Of a stretch of 64,000 nucleotides of DNA, positions 1 to 8,089 are shown piece after piece. Each line of letters begins with the position of its first letter. Position 1 is the first letter of the stretch. Source of the DNA: Paraburkholderia phytofirmans PsJN (GTDB lineage Bacteria; Pseudomonadota; Gammaproteobacteria; Burkholderiales; Burkholderiaceae). The position numbers and the translations under genes are program-made. The notes beneath the pieces are model-generated. The model had not been told where the DNA came from and ran no database searches. It saw only the letters and a list, made by a program, of their open reading frames with translations. The stretch spans positions 2,480,001 to 2,544,000 of the forward strand of contig NC_010676.1 in the NCBI RefSeq assembly GCF_000020125.1. Reading direction: 5' to 3'.

Positions 1-432
1 CCGTTTCGGCTGTTGGACAATCGCGCCATGCGCGAGCGCGCTGCGGAGTGTCTTGAAGAAATCGGCGTGCACGTGCCTTCGGTCGACCTGCCGGTCGAGC
101 AGCTTTCCGGCGGGCAGCGGCAGGCTATCGCGGTCGCCCGCGCGGTCAATTCAAATGCAAAGATACTGTTGCTCGACGAGCCGCTCGCCGCGATGGGCGC
201 CCGCGAGGCGGGGCTCATCATCGACCTGATCCTTCGGCTCAAGGCGAAAGGCGGCTTGTCTATCGTCATGATCATGCACAACTACGCGCAGACGCTCGAC
301 ATCGCGGATCGTGTGATGCTGATGCAACGCGGACGTGTGACTTATCAGCGTGAGGCAGCCAGCACGTCCGTCGAGGAGCTGATGGAAATCGTGCGGCGCG
401 AATATCGTGCAATGCGGGCACCGTCGCACTGA
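1..432 (+). CDS. Sugar ABC transporter ATP-binding protein (C-terminal part)
   Basis: This gene enters from the left edge, so its N-terminus and Walker A are missing. The visible part has the ABC signature LSGGQ (VEQLSGGQRQAIAVARA), Walker B (ILLLDEPLAAMG) and the switch histidine (MIMHNY). The form of these motifs and the ending resemble single-domain ATPases of ribose/fructose-type carbohydrate importers (FrcA-like). The enzyme would sit on the cytoplasmic face of the membrane and power sugar uptake. The frame is open from base 1, so the TTG at 13 is not taken as a start. The partner permease and binding protein presumably lie to the left. Confidence 0.85.
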   Translation, partial: PFRLLDNRAMRERAAECLEEIGVHVPSVDLPVEQLSGGQRQAIAVARAVNSNAKILLLDEPLAAMGAREAGLIIDLILRLKAKGGLSIVMIMHNYAQTLDIADRVMLMQRGRVTYQREAASTSVEELMEIVRREYRAMRAPSH

Positions 433-541
433 GCGCACTGAGGCGCACTGAGACCCGCGCCGAACGTGCGCAGAGTCTGCCGCGCGAAAATCATCTTCAG
501 CAACGCACCGACCGGCAGATTGCGGGCGCGTCACTGCCGGA

Positions 542-1144
542 CTAGAGCAGGCCCGCGAAGTGCAGCACGACAAACGACCCCCCGCCGCCCGCAATCAACA
601 CCAACGCGTTGATTCGGGTCGCCATAACCAGCAGCGTCGCGATTGCCGCGGTGAGCCACGCTATCCAGCCGCCGTCGAGCTGTTTCATCAGCACGTAGAC
701 GGCGGCCAGAATCAGACCGGTGGCAACGGGCCGCAAACCCGCCTGCAATGCGTTCAGCCAGCGGGCGCCTTCATGCCTGTTCCACACGTGCACGACACCG
801 CACATCAGGAATGCCGTTGGCCCGAATAAGGCCAGTGTCGCCACGAGCGCGCCGCCAAAACCGCCGACCTGCCAGCCGATCAACGTGGCCAGCAGCGAGC
901 CAGGACCCGGCGCGAGGCGCGCTATCGCGAAGTCGCTGAGAAATTGCGCGTGCGTCATCCAGTGATGCACGTCGACGACTTGCCGTTGGACCTCGGCGAT
1001 GATCCCTTGCCCGCCGCCGACCGTCACGATCGAAAGCGGCGCAAAAACCGAAAACAGTGCGATGAGATTTCTGGACACGTGATGTGCCTTGTTGAGAGTT
1101 GCCCGACTGTCGTTATTGCTGCCGCGGCGAACGGACGTATTCAT
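542..1144 (-). CDS. Chromate transporter, second half (ChrA CHR domain)
   Basis: A 200-residue membrane protein of the CHR family. It has an FAPLSIVTVGGGQG motif near the N-terminus and an APGPGSLLATLIGW motif, both typical of ChrA halves, and about six hydrophobic segments. Together with the upstream gene ending at 1113 it forms the short-chain ChrA pair, in which two separate proteins replace the fused ChrA that exports chromate or a similar oxyanion. The start ATG at 1144 overlaps the upstream gene by 32 bases, which suggests translational coupling. Chromate as substrate is a family inference; many CHR proteins have no tested substrate. Confidence 0.85.
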   Translation of the reverse strand: MNTSVRRGSNNDSRATLNKAHHVSRNLIALFSVFAPLSIVTVGGGQGIIAEVQRQVVDVHHWMTHAQFLSDFAIARLAPGPGSLLATLIGWQVGGFGGALVATLALFGPTAFLMCGVVHVWNRHEGARWLNALQAGLRPVATGLILAAVYVLMKQLDGGWIAWLTAAIATLLVMATRINALVLIAGGGGSFVVLHFAGLL

Positions 1145-1757
1145 AGCCGACGCTCAGTGCGCCCGCGATCAGCACGGTCCACACGAGCGACGCCCTGAAT
1201 AACGCCACCGCCGCGAAGGTCGCGATCAGCATGAAATACGAAAAGAGGCGCCGCGGCAGCCTGCGCGCGGCGGTGATCGCCATCGCCGCGGAAAGGCCGA
1301 TCGCACCTGCCGCCGCACCGGCCAGCGCGATATGCGTGAGGGGAAGATAGGCGATGGCCGAGAAGAACGCGCCGAGCAACACGATCACAATGGCGGGCGG
1401 GAAAATGATTCCGCAAAATCCGGCCAGCGCCCCACGCCAGCCCAGCAAGCGATAACCGATCCAGATGGCCAGGTTCTTGATGTTGACGCCCGGCAGCGCC
1501 TGCGACAACGCCAGTCCGTTAAGGAACTCGTCTTCGCTCAACCATTGCCGGTCATGCACGAATTCGCGCAGGAACCAGCCGCTCAAGCCGCCGCCAAAAC
1601 TCGTCAGGCCGATGCGGGAAAAGACAAGAAACAGCCCTAGCGCGGTTACCTTGACCGGCGCCGGTCCACCGCCTTGTCCGATAGCTTCGCGTCCCGGTGC
1701 CGGTTCGAGAACTTCTCGGCCGTTAGTGCCACTAGTGCCGTGAATGCCGTTAGCCAA
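1113..1757 (-). CDS. Chromate transporter, first half (ChrA CHR domain)
   Basis: A CHR-domain membrane protein of about 214 residues with the motifs LTSFGGGLSGWF and LALSQALPGVNIKNLAIWIGYRLLG, which are the conserved GGG and PGP-like signatures of ChrA N-terminal halves. I chose the TTG start at 1757 because an AAGGAG ribosome-binding site lies six bases upstream; a longer reading frame runs to 1841 without a good site. It overlaps its partner gene downstream, so the two are likely co-translated and assemble as a heterodimer in the inner membrane. Confidence 0.85.
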   Translation of the reverse strand: MANGIHGTSGTNGREVLEPAPGREAIGQGGGPAPVKVTALGLFLVFSRIGLTSFGGGLSGWFLREFVHDRQWLSEDEFLNGLALSQALPGVNIKNLAIWIGYRLLGWRGALAGFCGIIFPPAIVIVLLGAFFSAIAYLPLTHIALAGAAAGAIGLSAAMAITAARRLPRRLFSYFMLIATFAAVALFRASLVWTVLIAGALSVGYEYVRSPRQQ

Positions 1758-2139
1758 TACCCTCTCCTTACGAACTGCATGGCAGAGCCGATGAATGCGG
1801 ACGCGCCATTGACGTTGTTGCGGCCACAACGACGCAATCACTCCGCCGAGCCCTGGAGCTAAATAATAGCTGCAATAAGCCGGCCTAAATCCCCATCATG
1901 AACCGGCGCCAAAGCTTCGCCGCCCGCACGTGAGTGCGAACAGTGTCCTTGACACCCGTTCAGGACGGTATTTAATTTCACTATCTGGCGGCCAGGCCTA
2001 AAAAACAGAAGCGCATCCACCTGCTGCTGCCGGACTTTCCGATGCCGCAATCTCGCCGTGACGGAATGCATCCGCTTTGAATCGAGCGGCTTAACGTACA
2101 GGCAGGTGCAGTCAAGTGTAATCACGCCGGAGACATGCC
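1758..2139. other. Intergenic region between chrA pair and PBP4 gene
   Basis: This stretch of about 380 bases separates two divergent genes and so must carry both promoters. I see no convincing gene, repeat or operator. The reading frames across it lack ribosome-binding sites and look like chance frames. Confidence 0.5.
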
Positions 2140-3774
2140 ATGAGCCCGACAATCGATCGACAGTGGAAATGTTGGGCTGCAATCGCAAGCGCCGTTCTGC
2201 TGGTGTCGTGCGGCGATTCGCTCAGTTCGAATCCGACGGTTCCCGATTCGATCATGCAGGTGATGCAAAAACCGGTCTACAAGAACGCGACCTGGTCGAT
2301 GCAGGTGGTCGATCTCGACTCTGGCCATGTGATCTATGACCTGAATTCGGACGCCCAGATGTTGGTTGGCTCGGTGCGCAAGCTCTTTTCAGTCGGCTCA
2401 GCGCTGAATCAACTGGGTGCGCAGCATCAGTTCGTCACACCGGTTTACCGGCAGGGCACGCTCGATGCGGGCGGTACCCTCACCGGCAATCTGATCCTGC
2501 TGGCAAGCGGCGATCTGACCATGGGCGGCCGAGCCAACCCGGACGGCACGATCGCCATCACGAACTTCGATCACAACGAGGCCAACTCGCTCGGCAACGC
2601 GATACTCGCCACGCCCGACCCGCTCGCCGGCTTCAACTCCCTCGCGACGCAGGTGGCGGCAGCGGGCATCAAAAAGATCAATGGCGATGTCGTGATCGAC
2701 GATCGCCTTTTCGAGCCGTTCGACTTTCGCGGTGAATTCAACGTGCGGCCGATCTTCGTCAACGACGACGTGGTCGACGTCAGCCTGGACCAGAGCGCCG
2801 AAGGCTCCGCCGTTCCGTTCGACTGGCGCCCCAGAACGGCCGCGTTCAGCGTGCAATCCGCGCTCGCGACGGGCAGCGCGGCTTCTCAGCTGGATATCGA
2901 ACTCGCGCCTGAACTGCCGTTGTGCATCGGCTCGCCGGGTTGTATCGGCAACATAACCGGCAACGTGCCGGCCGGTTTCGTGCCGCCACTGACCAACGCC
3001 TACCCGCTGATCCGCACCTTCCGCGTGACCGAGCCTTCCAATTACGCCCGCACGGTCTTCATCGAAGCGCTGGCGCGCGCAGGTGTCTCGGTTACGGCGG
3101 CGCCGGTTGCCGCCAATCCGGTTCAGTTACTGCCCGCGAAAGGCTCGTATTCGAGCGCGACGCAGGTTGCGCAACTCACTTCGCAACCATATGAGCAATA
3201 CGTCCGCTACGTCATGAAGGTCAGCTATAACATCGGCGCCGATACGAGCCTCATGCTGTTCGGTCTCGCACGCGACGGTTCGACGACGCTGAGCGGCGCG
3301 TTAGCGGCGGAACAGGCGGAGTTGTCCACTACGTTCAAGATCGCGTCGAACCAGTACCACTTCATCGACGGCAGCGGCGGCGGCGACTCGACTGCGAGCG
3401 GCACGGCGGTCATCGCCATGCTCAGAGGCATGAGCACGACGCAGGTCTTTTCGCCCTACTTCGACGCGTTGCCGGTGCTGGGCGTGGACGGATCGCTGGC
3501 CACCATCACCGCGTTCGAATCCGATGCGACGCTTGCAGGAGCGAAAGGCCAGGTGCATGCGAAAACCGGCACGTACGTCACGGAGAATCCGAACACGCCG
3601 ACGTTACCGTTCCTGAGAGGACAATCGCTCGCCGGCTATATCGATGCCAAAAGCGGCCACCGGATCGCATTCGTCCTGACGGTGAACAACGTTCCTATTT
3701 CGGGCATCAGCGACGTGCTAGCGGTCTTCCAGGACGAAGGCACGATATCGGCGATGCTCTGGAAACTGCAGTAA
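2140..3774 (+). CDS. dacB: D-alanyl-D-alanine carboxypeptidase/endopeptidase, PBP4 family lipoprotein
   Basis: A 544-residue serine peptidase of family S13 that trims or cuts peptidoglycan cross-links in the periplasm. The three penicillin-binding motifs are present: SVRK (residues 78-81, nucleophile serine 78), SYN in KVSYNIGAD near residue 364, and KTG in HAKTGTYV near residue 477. The N-terminus ends in a lipobox, LVSC with Cys24, so the protein is probably a lipoprotein rather than the freely periplasmic form of E. coli DacB. Length is somewhat greater than E. coli DacB (477). It stands alone between divergent and unrelated genes. Confidence 0.88.
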   Translation: MSPTIDRQWKCWAAIASAVLLVSCGDSLSSNPTVPDSIMQVMQKPVYKNATWSMQVVDLDSGHVIYDLNSDAQMLVGSVRKLFSVGSALNQLGAQHQFVTPVYRQGTLDAGGTLTGNLILLASGDLTMGGRANPDGTIAITNFDHNEANSLGNAILATPDPLAGFNSLATQVAAAGIKKINGDVVIDDRLFEPFDFRGEFNVRPIFVNDDVVDVSLDQSAEGSAVPFDWRPRTAAFSVQSALATGSAASQLDIELAPELPLCIGSPGCIGNITGNVPAGFVPPLTNAYPLIRTFRVTEPSNYARTVFIEALARAGVSVTAAPVAANPVQLLPAKGSYSSATQVAQLTSQPYEQYVRYVMKVSYNIGADTSLMLFGLARDGSTTLSGALAAEQAELSTTFKIASNQYHFIDGSGGGDSTASGTAVIAMLRGMSTTQVFSPYFDALPVLGVDGSLATITAFESDATLAGAKGQVHAKTGTYVTENPNTPTLPFLRGQSLAGYIDAKSGHRIAFVLTVNNVPISGISDVLAVFQDEGTISAMLWKLQ

Positions 3775-3930
3775 TGCCGCGGCGCCCATGCGGGCATCAA
3801 ATCGGGGCTGCTAAGGATTCCCTGACCCAAAGTTCAGCATCGCCCCCTCTCATTTTCTTGATCTCCTGACAGCCTTGCGAAAACTGGCCGCATACGATGA
3901 ACGCATGCCGATCGTCATCCGAGTGCTGCC

Positions 3931-4239
3931 ATGGTTCCGTATCTGTCTGAAAGAGAAAACTCGATCGAGCACGTCAACGCGACGTGCTTACGCCTCTTCG
4001 ACAGGTGGTGCGAAACCAGAAGCGTCGTGCCGCTGACGTATCTGCTAAGAGCCTGGCCGATGATGAACGGCGACCCCGAGACCCTCCGGCGTCTCGCAAC
4101 CGCGTTGCGCGAGATCAGACGGCAACATCTGCACGACTCTAACGACACCGCCTTTCAGGAAATCTGCGAGCTATCGGATTGTGTCGAGGATCTGCTGGCC
4201 CTTTCATCCCTGCCAACGTGGCTGACGAGCGGCTGGTAG
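3931..4239 (+). CDS. Small protein of unknown function, paralogue of the gene at 10449-10790
   Basis: I do not recognise this 102-residue protein. Its core, RLFDRWCETRSVVPLTYLLRAWP, closely matches RLFDIWCESRSVIPLSYLLHCWP in the gene at 10449-10790, followed in both by an LRE-R helix and an EL--C acidic segment. There is no signal peptide or membrane segment. The two paralogues point inward and bracket the 5-10 kb signalling region. TCCTGAC half-sites occur upstream of both. A small regulatory or adaptor protein is possible but not shown. Confidence 0.65.
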   Translation: MVPYLSERENSIEHVNATCLRLFDRWCETRSVVPLTYLLRAWPMMNGDPETLRRLATALREIRRQHLHDSNDTAFQEICELSDCVEDLLALSSLPTWLTSGW

Positions 4240-4291
4240 CGCGAGCGGCGACAGCCGCGCCTGCGCAATGCAATGGGTAGAGGAAGACAGC

Positions 4292-5140
4292 GTGCATTTC
4301 AACGAAATCAGTGACGAAGAGTGGCTGCTGCTCGCGCCCGTCCTCGCGGATCCCCCGATTGTTCACCGCCAGCGCGGCCGGCCACGCGCATCGGTTCGCG
4401 TGGTGGCGAATGCCGTGCTATGGGTACTCACAACCGGCGATTCCTGGTCCATGTTGCCGAGCCACTACCCGTCGGCGCCGACGTGCCGGCACCGCTTCGA
4501 GGCGTGGCGTTCGAGCGGCGCTCTCGCGCAGATGTACCAGATCCTTTCGAGCAGCGGCCGCAAGCTTCGGTGCGGTCCGCAACTGACACTGCAACGCCGG
4601 GACGCCCTAACGCGCGGCATCGATCGCCAGACTCGGGACGAAGGTTGTCGCCGGGTGTTCTGGAGAGACCAGGCGTCGTGGCAGGCGCCGCGCGAAACAT
4701 GGCAGTCGCCCCAAACGGCGGATACGTTCAAGGATATCGCGCGCGAACTTCCGAATCCCGCCAACTCCGCGTATGCCTTACCCGAGCGCGTCGAAGCCCG
4801 CGCGCCGGTGACACCCCTCCATTCCGTGCATCGAATCGAGTCGCCGTGGATGGGCCTCGCATCGAAAGGCCTCACCGAATCCGACCCGCGCGGCTACGTC
4901 ATCTACATCGCCGCCGATCGGCTGGCGAACGCCCGTTTCCGCGGATGGGCCGAGATCGTGCGCGATGATCGGCGAGTTGCGCGCTCAGGGCTGATCGGTC
5001 CGAGCTTCAAGAACCGCGAGACGGCACGGCAATACGCGCTCGAATGGGCGCGGCGGTGGATCGACGAAAAAAGCGGTGAAGACGGCGGCGCCGCCGAACT
5101 GAACAGCGGCGTCCGGCAGCAAAAGACGCGCTCGGGGTGA
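4292..5140 (+). CDS. IS4/IS5-type transposase N-terminal domain protein with unrelated C-terminus
   Basis: Residues 3-75 (EISDEEWLLLAPVLADPP, GRPRASVRVVANAVLWVLTTGDSWSMLP, TCRHRFEAWRSSGAL) match the N-terminal DNA-binding domain found in IS5-group transposases. No DDE catalytic domain follows. Instead there is a linker and a compact C-terminal domain (RGYVIYIAADRLANARFRGWAEIVRDDRRVARSGLIGPSF, then an RQYALEWARRWIDE helix) of a type common in Burkholderia proteins of unknown role. I prefer the GTG at 4292, which has GAGGA seven bases upstream, over the ATG at 4268. This looks like a domesticated transposase domain, not an active element; I see no terminal inverted repeats. Confidence 0.6.
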   Translation: MHFNEISDEEWLLLAPVLADPPIVHRQRGRPRASVRVVANAVLWVLTTGDSWSMLPSHYPSAPTCRHRFEAWRSSGALAQMYQILSSSGRKLRCGPQLTLQRRDALTRGIDRQTRDEGCRRVFWRDQASWQAPRETWQSPQTADTFKDIARELPNPANSAYALPERVEARAPVTPLHSVHRIESPWMGLASKGLTESDPRGYVIYIAADRLANARFRGWAEIVRDDRRVARSGLIGPSFKNRETARQYALEWARRWIDEKSGEDGGAAELNSGVRQQKTRSG

Positions 5141-5190
5141 GCAGCGCATCGACGCGGCGGATGCCCCGGCGCGTCGATGCCTCCGCCGCG

Positions 5191-5400
5191 TCAATGCACC
5201 ACGCCGAAAATCGCGTTGACGCCCTCCGCGGGCGTCAGGCCCACGTCGAAGTAACCTTCCAGCCTCAAAGCGGTCGCGTCGTCGAGTATGAAAGGCGGCC
5301 GGATGAAGCCGGTCGCGAACGCGTGGTCGTACCAATCGCTCAACCACGCGCGCAATTCGGTTTCGTGGCCCGACAGCGTCCCAAGGTTGTCTGCGTTCAT
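5191..5400 (-). CDS. Small protein of unknown function
   Basis: A 69-residue protein beginning MNADNLGTLSGHETELRAWLSDWYDHAF. The ATG at 5400 is preceded by AAAGGAG at seven bases, which is a strong reason to believe the gene and this start. No membrane segment or known motif is visible. It follows the 82-residue gene by 31 bases in the same direction, so the two are likely co-transcribed. Confidence 0.6.
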   Translation of the reverse strand: MNADNLGTLSGHETELRAWLSDWYDHAFATGFIRPPFILDDATALRLEGYFDVGLTPAEGVNAIFGVVH

Positions 5401-5431
5401 CGATAATCTCCTTTGTCCGGCGTCGTTCATA

Positions 5432-5680
5432 TCAACCCACGAGCGGCTCAAAGCTCATTCTGCACAGGTTCTTTGCCGGCGGGAATACGTGCCAGGTACC
5501 GTCGTCGTGCCGGAAGAAGAACAGCAGGATCGGACCGTCCGGACGCCTGATTTCGACGCATACCCGGCAAGTCCGACCGTCCGGCGAACCATGCAGCGTA
5601 AGCACGCGGACCGGCAGCGTGCCTGCCGTTGCCAATAATTTCTCGCGCAGTCCGCGTAGTGAGCTTTTCGTCGCATTCAC
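5432..5680 (-). CDS. Small protein of unknown function
   Basis: An 82-residue protein with alternating strands (VRVLTLHGSPDGRTCRVCVEIRRPDGPILLFFFRHDDGTWHVFPP) that suggest a small beta-rich fold. It contains two cysteines in RTCRVCVE. It lies 137 bases downstream of the response-regulator gene on the same strand and directly before the 69-residue gene. Function unknown; the same-strand placement allows, but does not prove, a link to the two-component operon. Confidence 0.55.
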   Translation of the reverse strand: MNATKSSLRGLREKLLATAGTLPVRVLTLHGSPDGRTCRVCVEIRRPDGPILLFFFRHDDGTWHVFPPAKNLCRMSFEPLVG

Positions 5681-5817
5681 ATCTGCCCCCGCACTTCAGG
5701 TTCCCATTTGACAATCGTGGAACAACGGCGAGGATTCATCAGTCAGCAGCGCCGGATTGTTGATTCGGGAAATGCTGCTTCGAGCCTCAGGATATCCCTA
5801 AAGGCTCCGTCACCCTT

Positions 5818-6450
5818 TCACTCCGTCACCAGACCGTGCCTGACCGCATACCGGATCAGCTCGGCGTTGTTGTTGAGGCCGAGCTTTTGCATGAGACGCA
5901 TCTTGTGGGTGCTGATGGTCTTGGCGCTGAGCGAACACGATTCGGCAATCTCGTTGATGCTTTGACCGGCCGCCAGCATCTGTAATACCTGAAATTCACG
6001 GTCGGATAACACCTCATGCGGCGGCGCATCGCCGGAATGCGTTTCGAAGACCATGGCGTCGACCAGTTTGGGGTCGATGAATCGCCCGCCTCCCGCCAAT
6101 TTACGGATCGCCGCGAGCAGCACGTCCGGGTCGCTGTCTTTCGTTACGTAACCAGTCGCGCCGGCGCGCAGCGCGCGCGACACGACTTGCGCCTCGTTGT
6201 GGATACTGAGCACGAGAATCGGCAAGGGAGGCTGCTCGGCGCGTACGCGCCGGATCAGATCGACTCCGCTGATGCCGGGCATGGTCATGTCCAGCAGCAC
6301 GAGGTCGAAGCGCCTCGCGCGCAGCCGGTCGAGCACTTCCGAACCTTGCGCGGCTTCGGCGGCGACGACGATATCCGTGGTCGTCGCGATAATCTGTTTC
6401 AGGCCGCCACGCACCACGGCGTGGTCGTCAGCAATCAGGACGTCGATCAT
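5818..6450 (-). CDS. NarL/FixJ-family response regulator
   Basis: A 210-residue DNA-binding response regulator. The receiver domain occupies residues 1-120 with acidic pair D8-D9, phosphoacceptor D54 (LVLLDMTMP) and K104 in YVTKDSD. A LuxR-type helix-turn-helix follows (LSDREFQVLQMLAAGQSINEIAESCSLSAKTISTHKMRLMQKL). The start is taken at MIDVLIADDH (6450), because the family begins there; the frame stays open to 6516. It overlaps the upstream kinase gene by 23 bases. The kinase at 6428-8089, of the HisKA_3 class that pairs with NarL-type regulators, is the obvious phosphodonor. Confidence 0.92.
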   Translation of the reverse strand: MIDVLIADDHAVVRGGLKQIIATTTDIVVAAEAAQGSEVLDRLRARRFDLVLLDMTMPGISGVDLIRRVRAEQPPLPILVLSIHNEAQVVSRALRAGATGYVTKDSDPDVLLAAIRKLAGGGRFIDPKLVDAMVFETHSGDAPPHEVLSDREFQVLQMLAAGQSINEIAESCSLSAKTISTHKMRLMQKLGLNNNAELIRYAVRHGLVTE

Positions 6451-8089
6451 TTTCTGCCCCGCCTGTAAGCGGAATGTGAATGGAAATAGCGGTGCCCATG
6501 CCCTGCGCACTGTCAATTGTCATCGCGCCGCCGATCAGGCGCGCGCGCTCCTGCATGCCGAGCAGTCCATAGGAATAACCCGTGCGCGCCATGCCGGGAT
6601 CGAAACCACAGCCGTCGTCGCTCACGTGAAGGTCGAGCGCCGCCGCCGTGCTGGTCAGCGTCACGTCAGCCCGCGTGGCATGCGCGTGGCGCCCGACATT
6701 GGTGAGCGAAGCCTGAACAATACGAAACACGGCGGTGGCACAAGCTTCCGGCAGCACCGGTTCGCCTCCGTTGATATGCAACTGGCAAGGAATGCCGTGG
6801 CGTCGAATGAAGTCCTCCACGAGCCACTCCAATGCGGACACGACCCCAAAGTTCAGCGCCACCGGCCGCAGATGGTTCGCGACATTGCAGACCATCCAGA
6901 TCGTCTTTTCGACGAGTTCGCGCATGTCGTCGGCTTTGCGCATCGCGTCCGGATCCTTGCCGAGGCGCATCTTCAGCAGCGATACGTCCATCTTCAACGC
7001 GGTCAGCAACTGGCCGAGTTCATCGTGAATCTCCATGGCGATGCGCTTGCGCTCTTCCTCGCGAATCGCCTCCATATACGCGGACAACTCGCGCAACTGA
7101 TTGCGCGATTCGAACAGCTCCTGCTCGATGCGCTTGCGCGATGTGATGTCGCTGAGACCCACGTAGATCGCCGGAGCATCGCCGAAAGTCGCCACGCGCG
7201 CGGTCGCTATGGCCCAGAACGGCGAACCGTCCACGCGCCGCATGTGGACTTCGCTATTGTTGAAACTGCCCTCGGCGCGCAGATGCGATACGAGCCGGTC
7301 ACGATCGGCGGGGTCGATATAGAAGTCGACAATGTTGGTCAGCGTGCGCATGCCGGTATCGAGACCGAATAGCTCTCGCAGTGGCTCATTCACGTACAGG
7401 ATGACGCCTTCGGGCATCGACGTGATGCACAGCGGGATCGGGCTGGTTTCGACAATCGTGCGAAAGCGCGCTTCGCTCGCCTGCAAGTTCGCTTCCGCAC
7501 GGCGGCGCTCGTCGATCTGGGCGGACAGCCGCGTGTTCGACTCCGCGAGTTGCCGCGTGCGCTGCTCGACCTGCTGTTCCAGCGCATCGCGCGCGCTCGA
7601 CAGTTCCGTCTCGGCCTGCTGGCGCACCGCGACCTCTTTAAGAAGCAGGCGGTTCTGCACGATGAGCTGCCTGTGCATCACGCGCAAGGCGAGATGCGTT
7701 TCGATGCGCGCCATCATTTCGTTGACGCGCACAGGCTTGGCCACGTAATCGACGCCGCCGGCCGAGAAACCCTCCACCATGTCTTCCGCGCCCGTCAGCG
7801 ACGTCATGAAGATCACCGTGATATCGCGCGTGCGCGCGTCGGCCTTGAGTCGCCGGCAGGTCTCGAAGCCGTCGATGCCAGGCATTTTCACGTCGAGCAG
7901 GATCAGGTCCGGCTGGGAAAACAGCGCGCGTTCGAGCGCCTCTTCGCCGTCGAGCGCAACGAGTACCCGAAAGCCGCGGTCCGTCAGGCTCTCCACGACC
8001 ACGCCGAAATTCGCCGGCGTGTCATCCGCAATCAGGATGGTCGGCCGTTCGCCGGCCTCCACGCTGGCCTCCACATTTGGCTCGTTCAT
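6428..8089 (-). CDS. Cytoplasmic REC-PAS histidine kinase (HisKA_3 type)
   Basis: A 553-residue soluble kinase. Order of domains: receiver (residues 17-135, acceptor D66 in LILLDVKMP), coiled coil (150-200), PAS (205-325), HisKA_3 dimerisation domain with phosphorylated His355 (RIAMEIHDELGQ), and a HATPase domain to the C-terminus (DDGCGFDP, YGLLGMQERARLIGG). There is no membrane segment. The N-terminal receiver suggests it accepts phosphate from the membrane hybrid kinase encoded immediately upstream, with which its start overlaps by four bases (ATGA), and passes it on to the NarL-type regulator downstream. That order of signal flow is inferred from gene order. Confidence 0.88.
   Translation of the reverse strand: MNEPNVEASVEAGERPTILIADDTPANFGVVVESLTDRGFRVLVALDGEEALERALFSQPDLILLDVKMPGIDGFETCRRLKADARTRDITVIFMTSLTGAEDMVEGFSAGGVDYVAKPVRVNEMMARIETHLALRVMHRQLIVQNRLLLKEVAVRQQAETELSSARDALEQQVEQRTRQLAESNTRLSAQIDERRRAEANLQASEARFRTIVETSPIPLCITSMPEGVILYVNEPLRELFGLDTGMRTLTNIVDFYIDPADRDRLVSHLRAEGSFNNSEVHMRRVDGSPFWAIATARVATFGDAPAIYVGLSDITSRKRIEQELFESRNQLRELSAYMEAIREEERKRIAMEIHDELGQLLTALKMDVSLLKMRLGKDPDAMRKADDMRELVEKTIWMVCNVANHLRPVALNFGVVSALEWLVEDFIRRHGIPCQLHINGGEPVLPEACATAVFRIVQASLTNVGRHAHATRADVTLTSTAAALDLHVSDDGCGFDPGMARTGYSYGLLGMQERARLIGGAMTIDSAQGMGTAISIHIPLTGGAENDRRPDC

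Noticed and set aside
1859..2188. Minus-strand 109-residue frame before the PBP4 gene
   Set aside because: It overlaps the PBP4 start and promoter, has no ribosome-binding site and no recognisable motif.
4292..5140. Active IS5-family insertion sequence
   Set aside because: No DDE catalytic domain, no terminal inverted repeats and no target duplication are visible.
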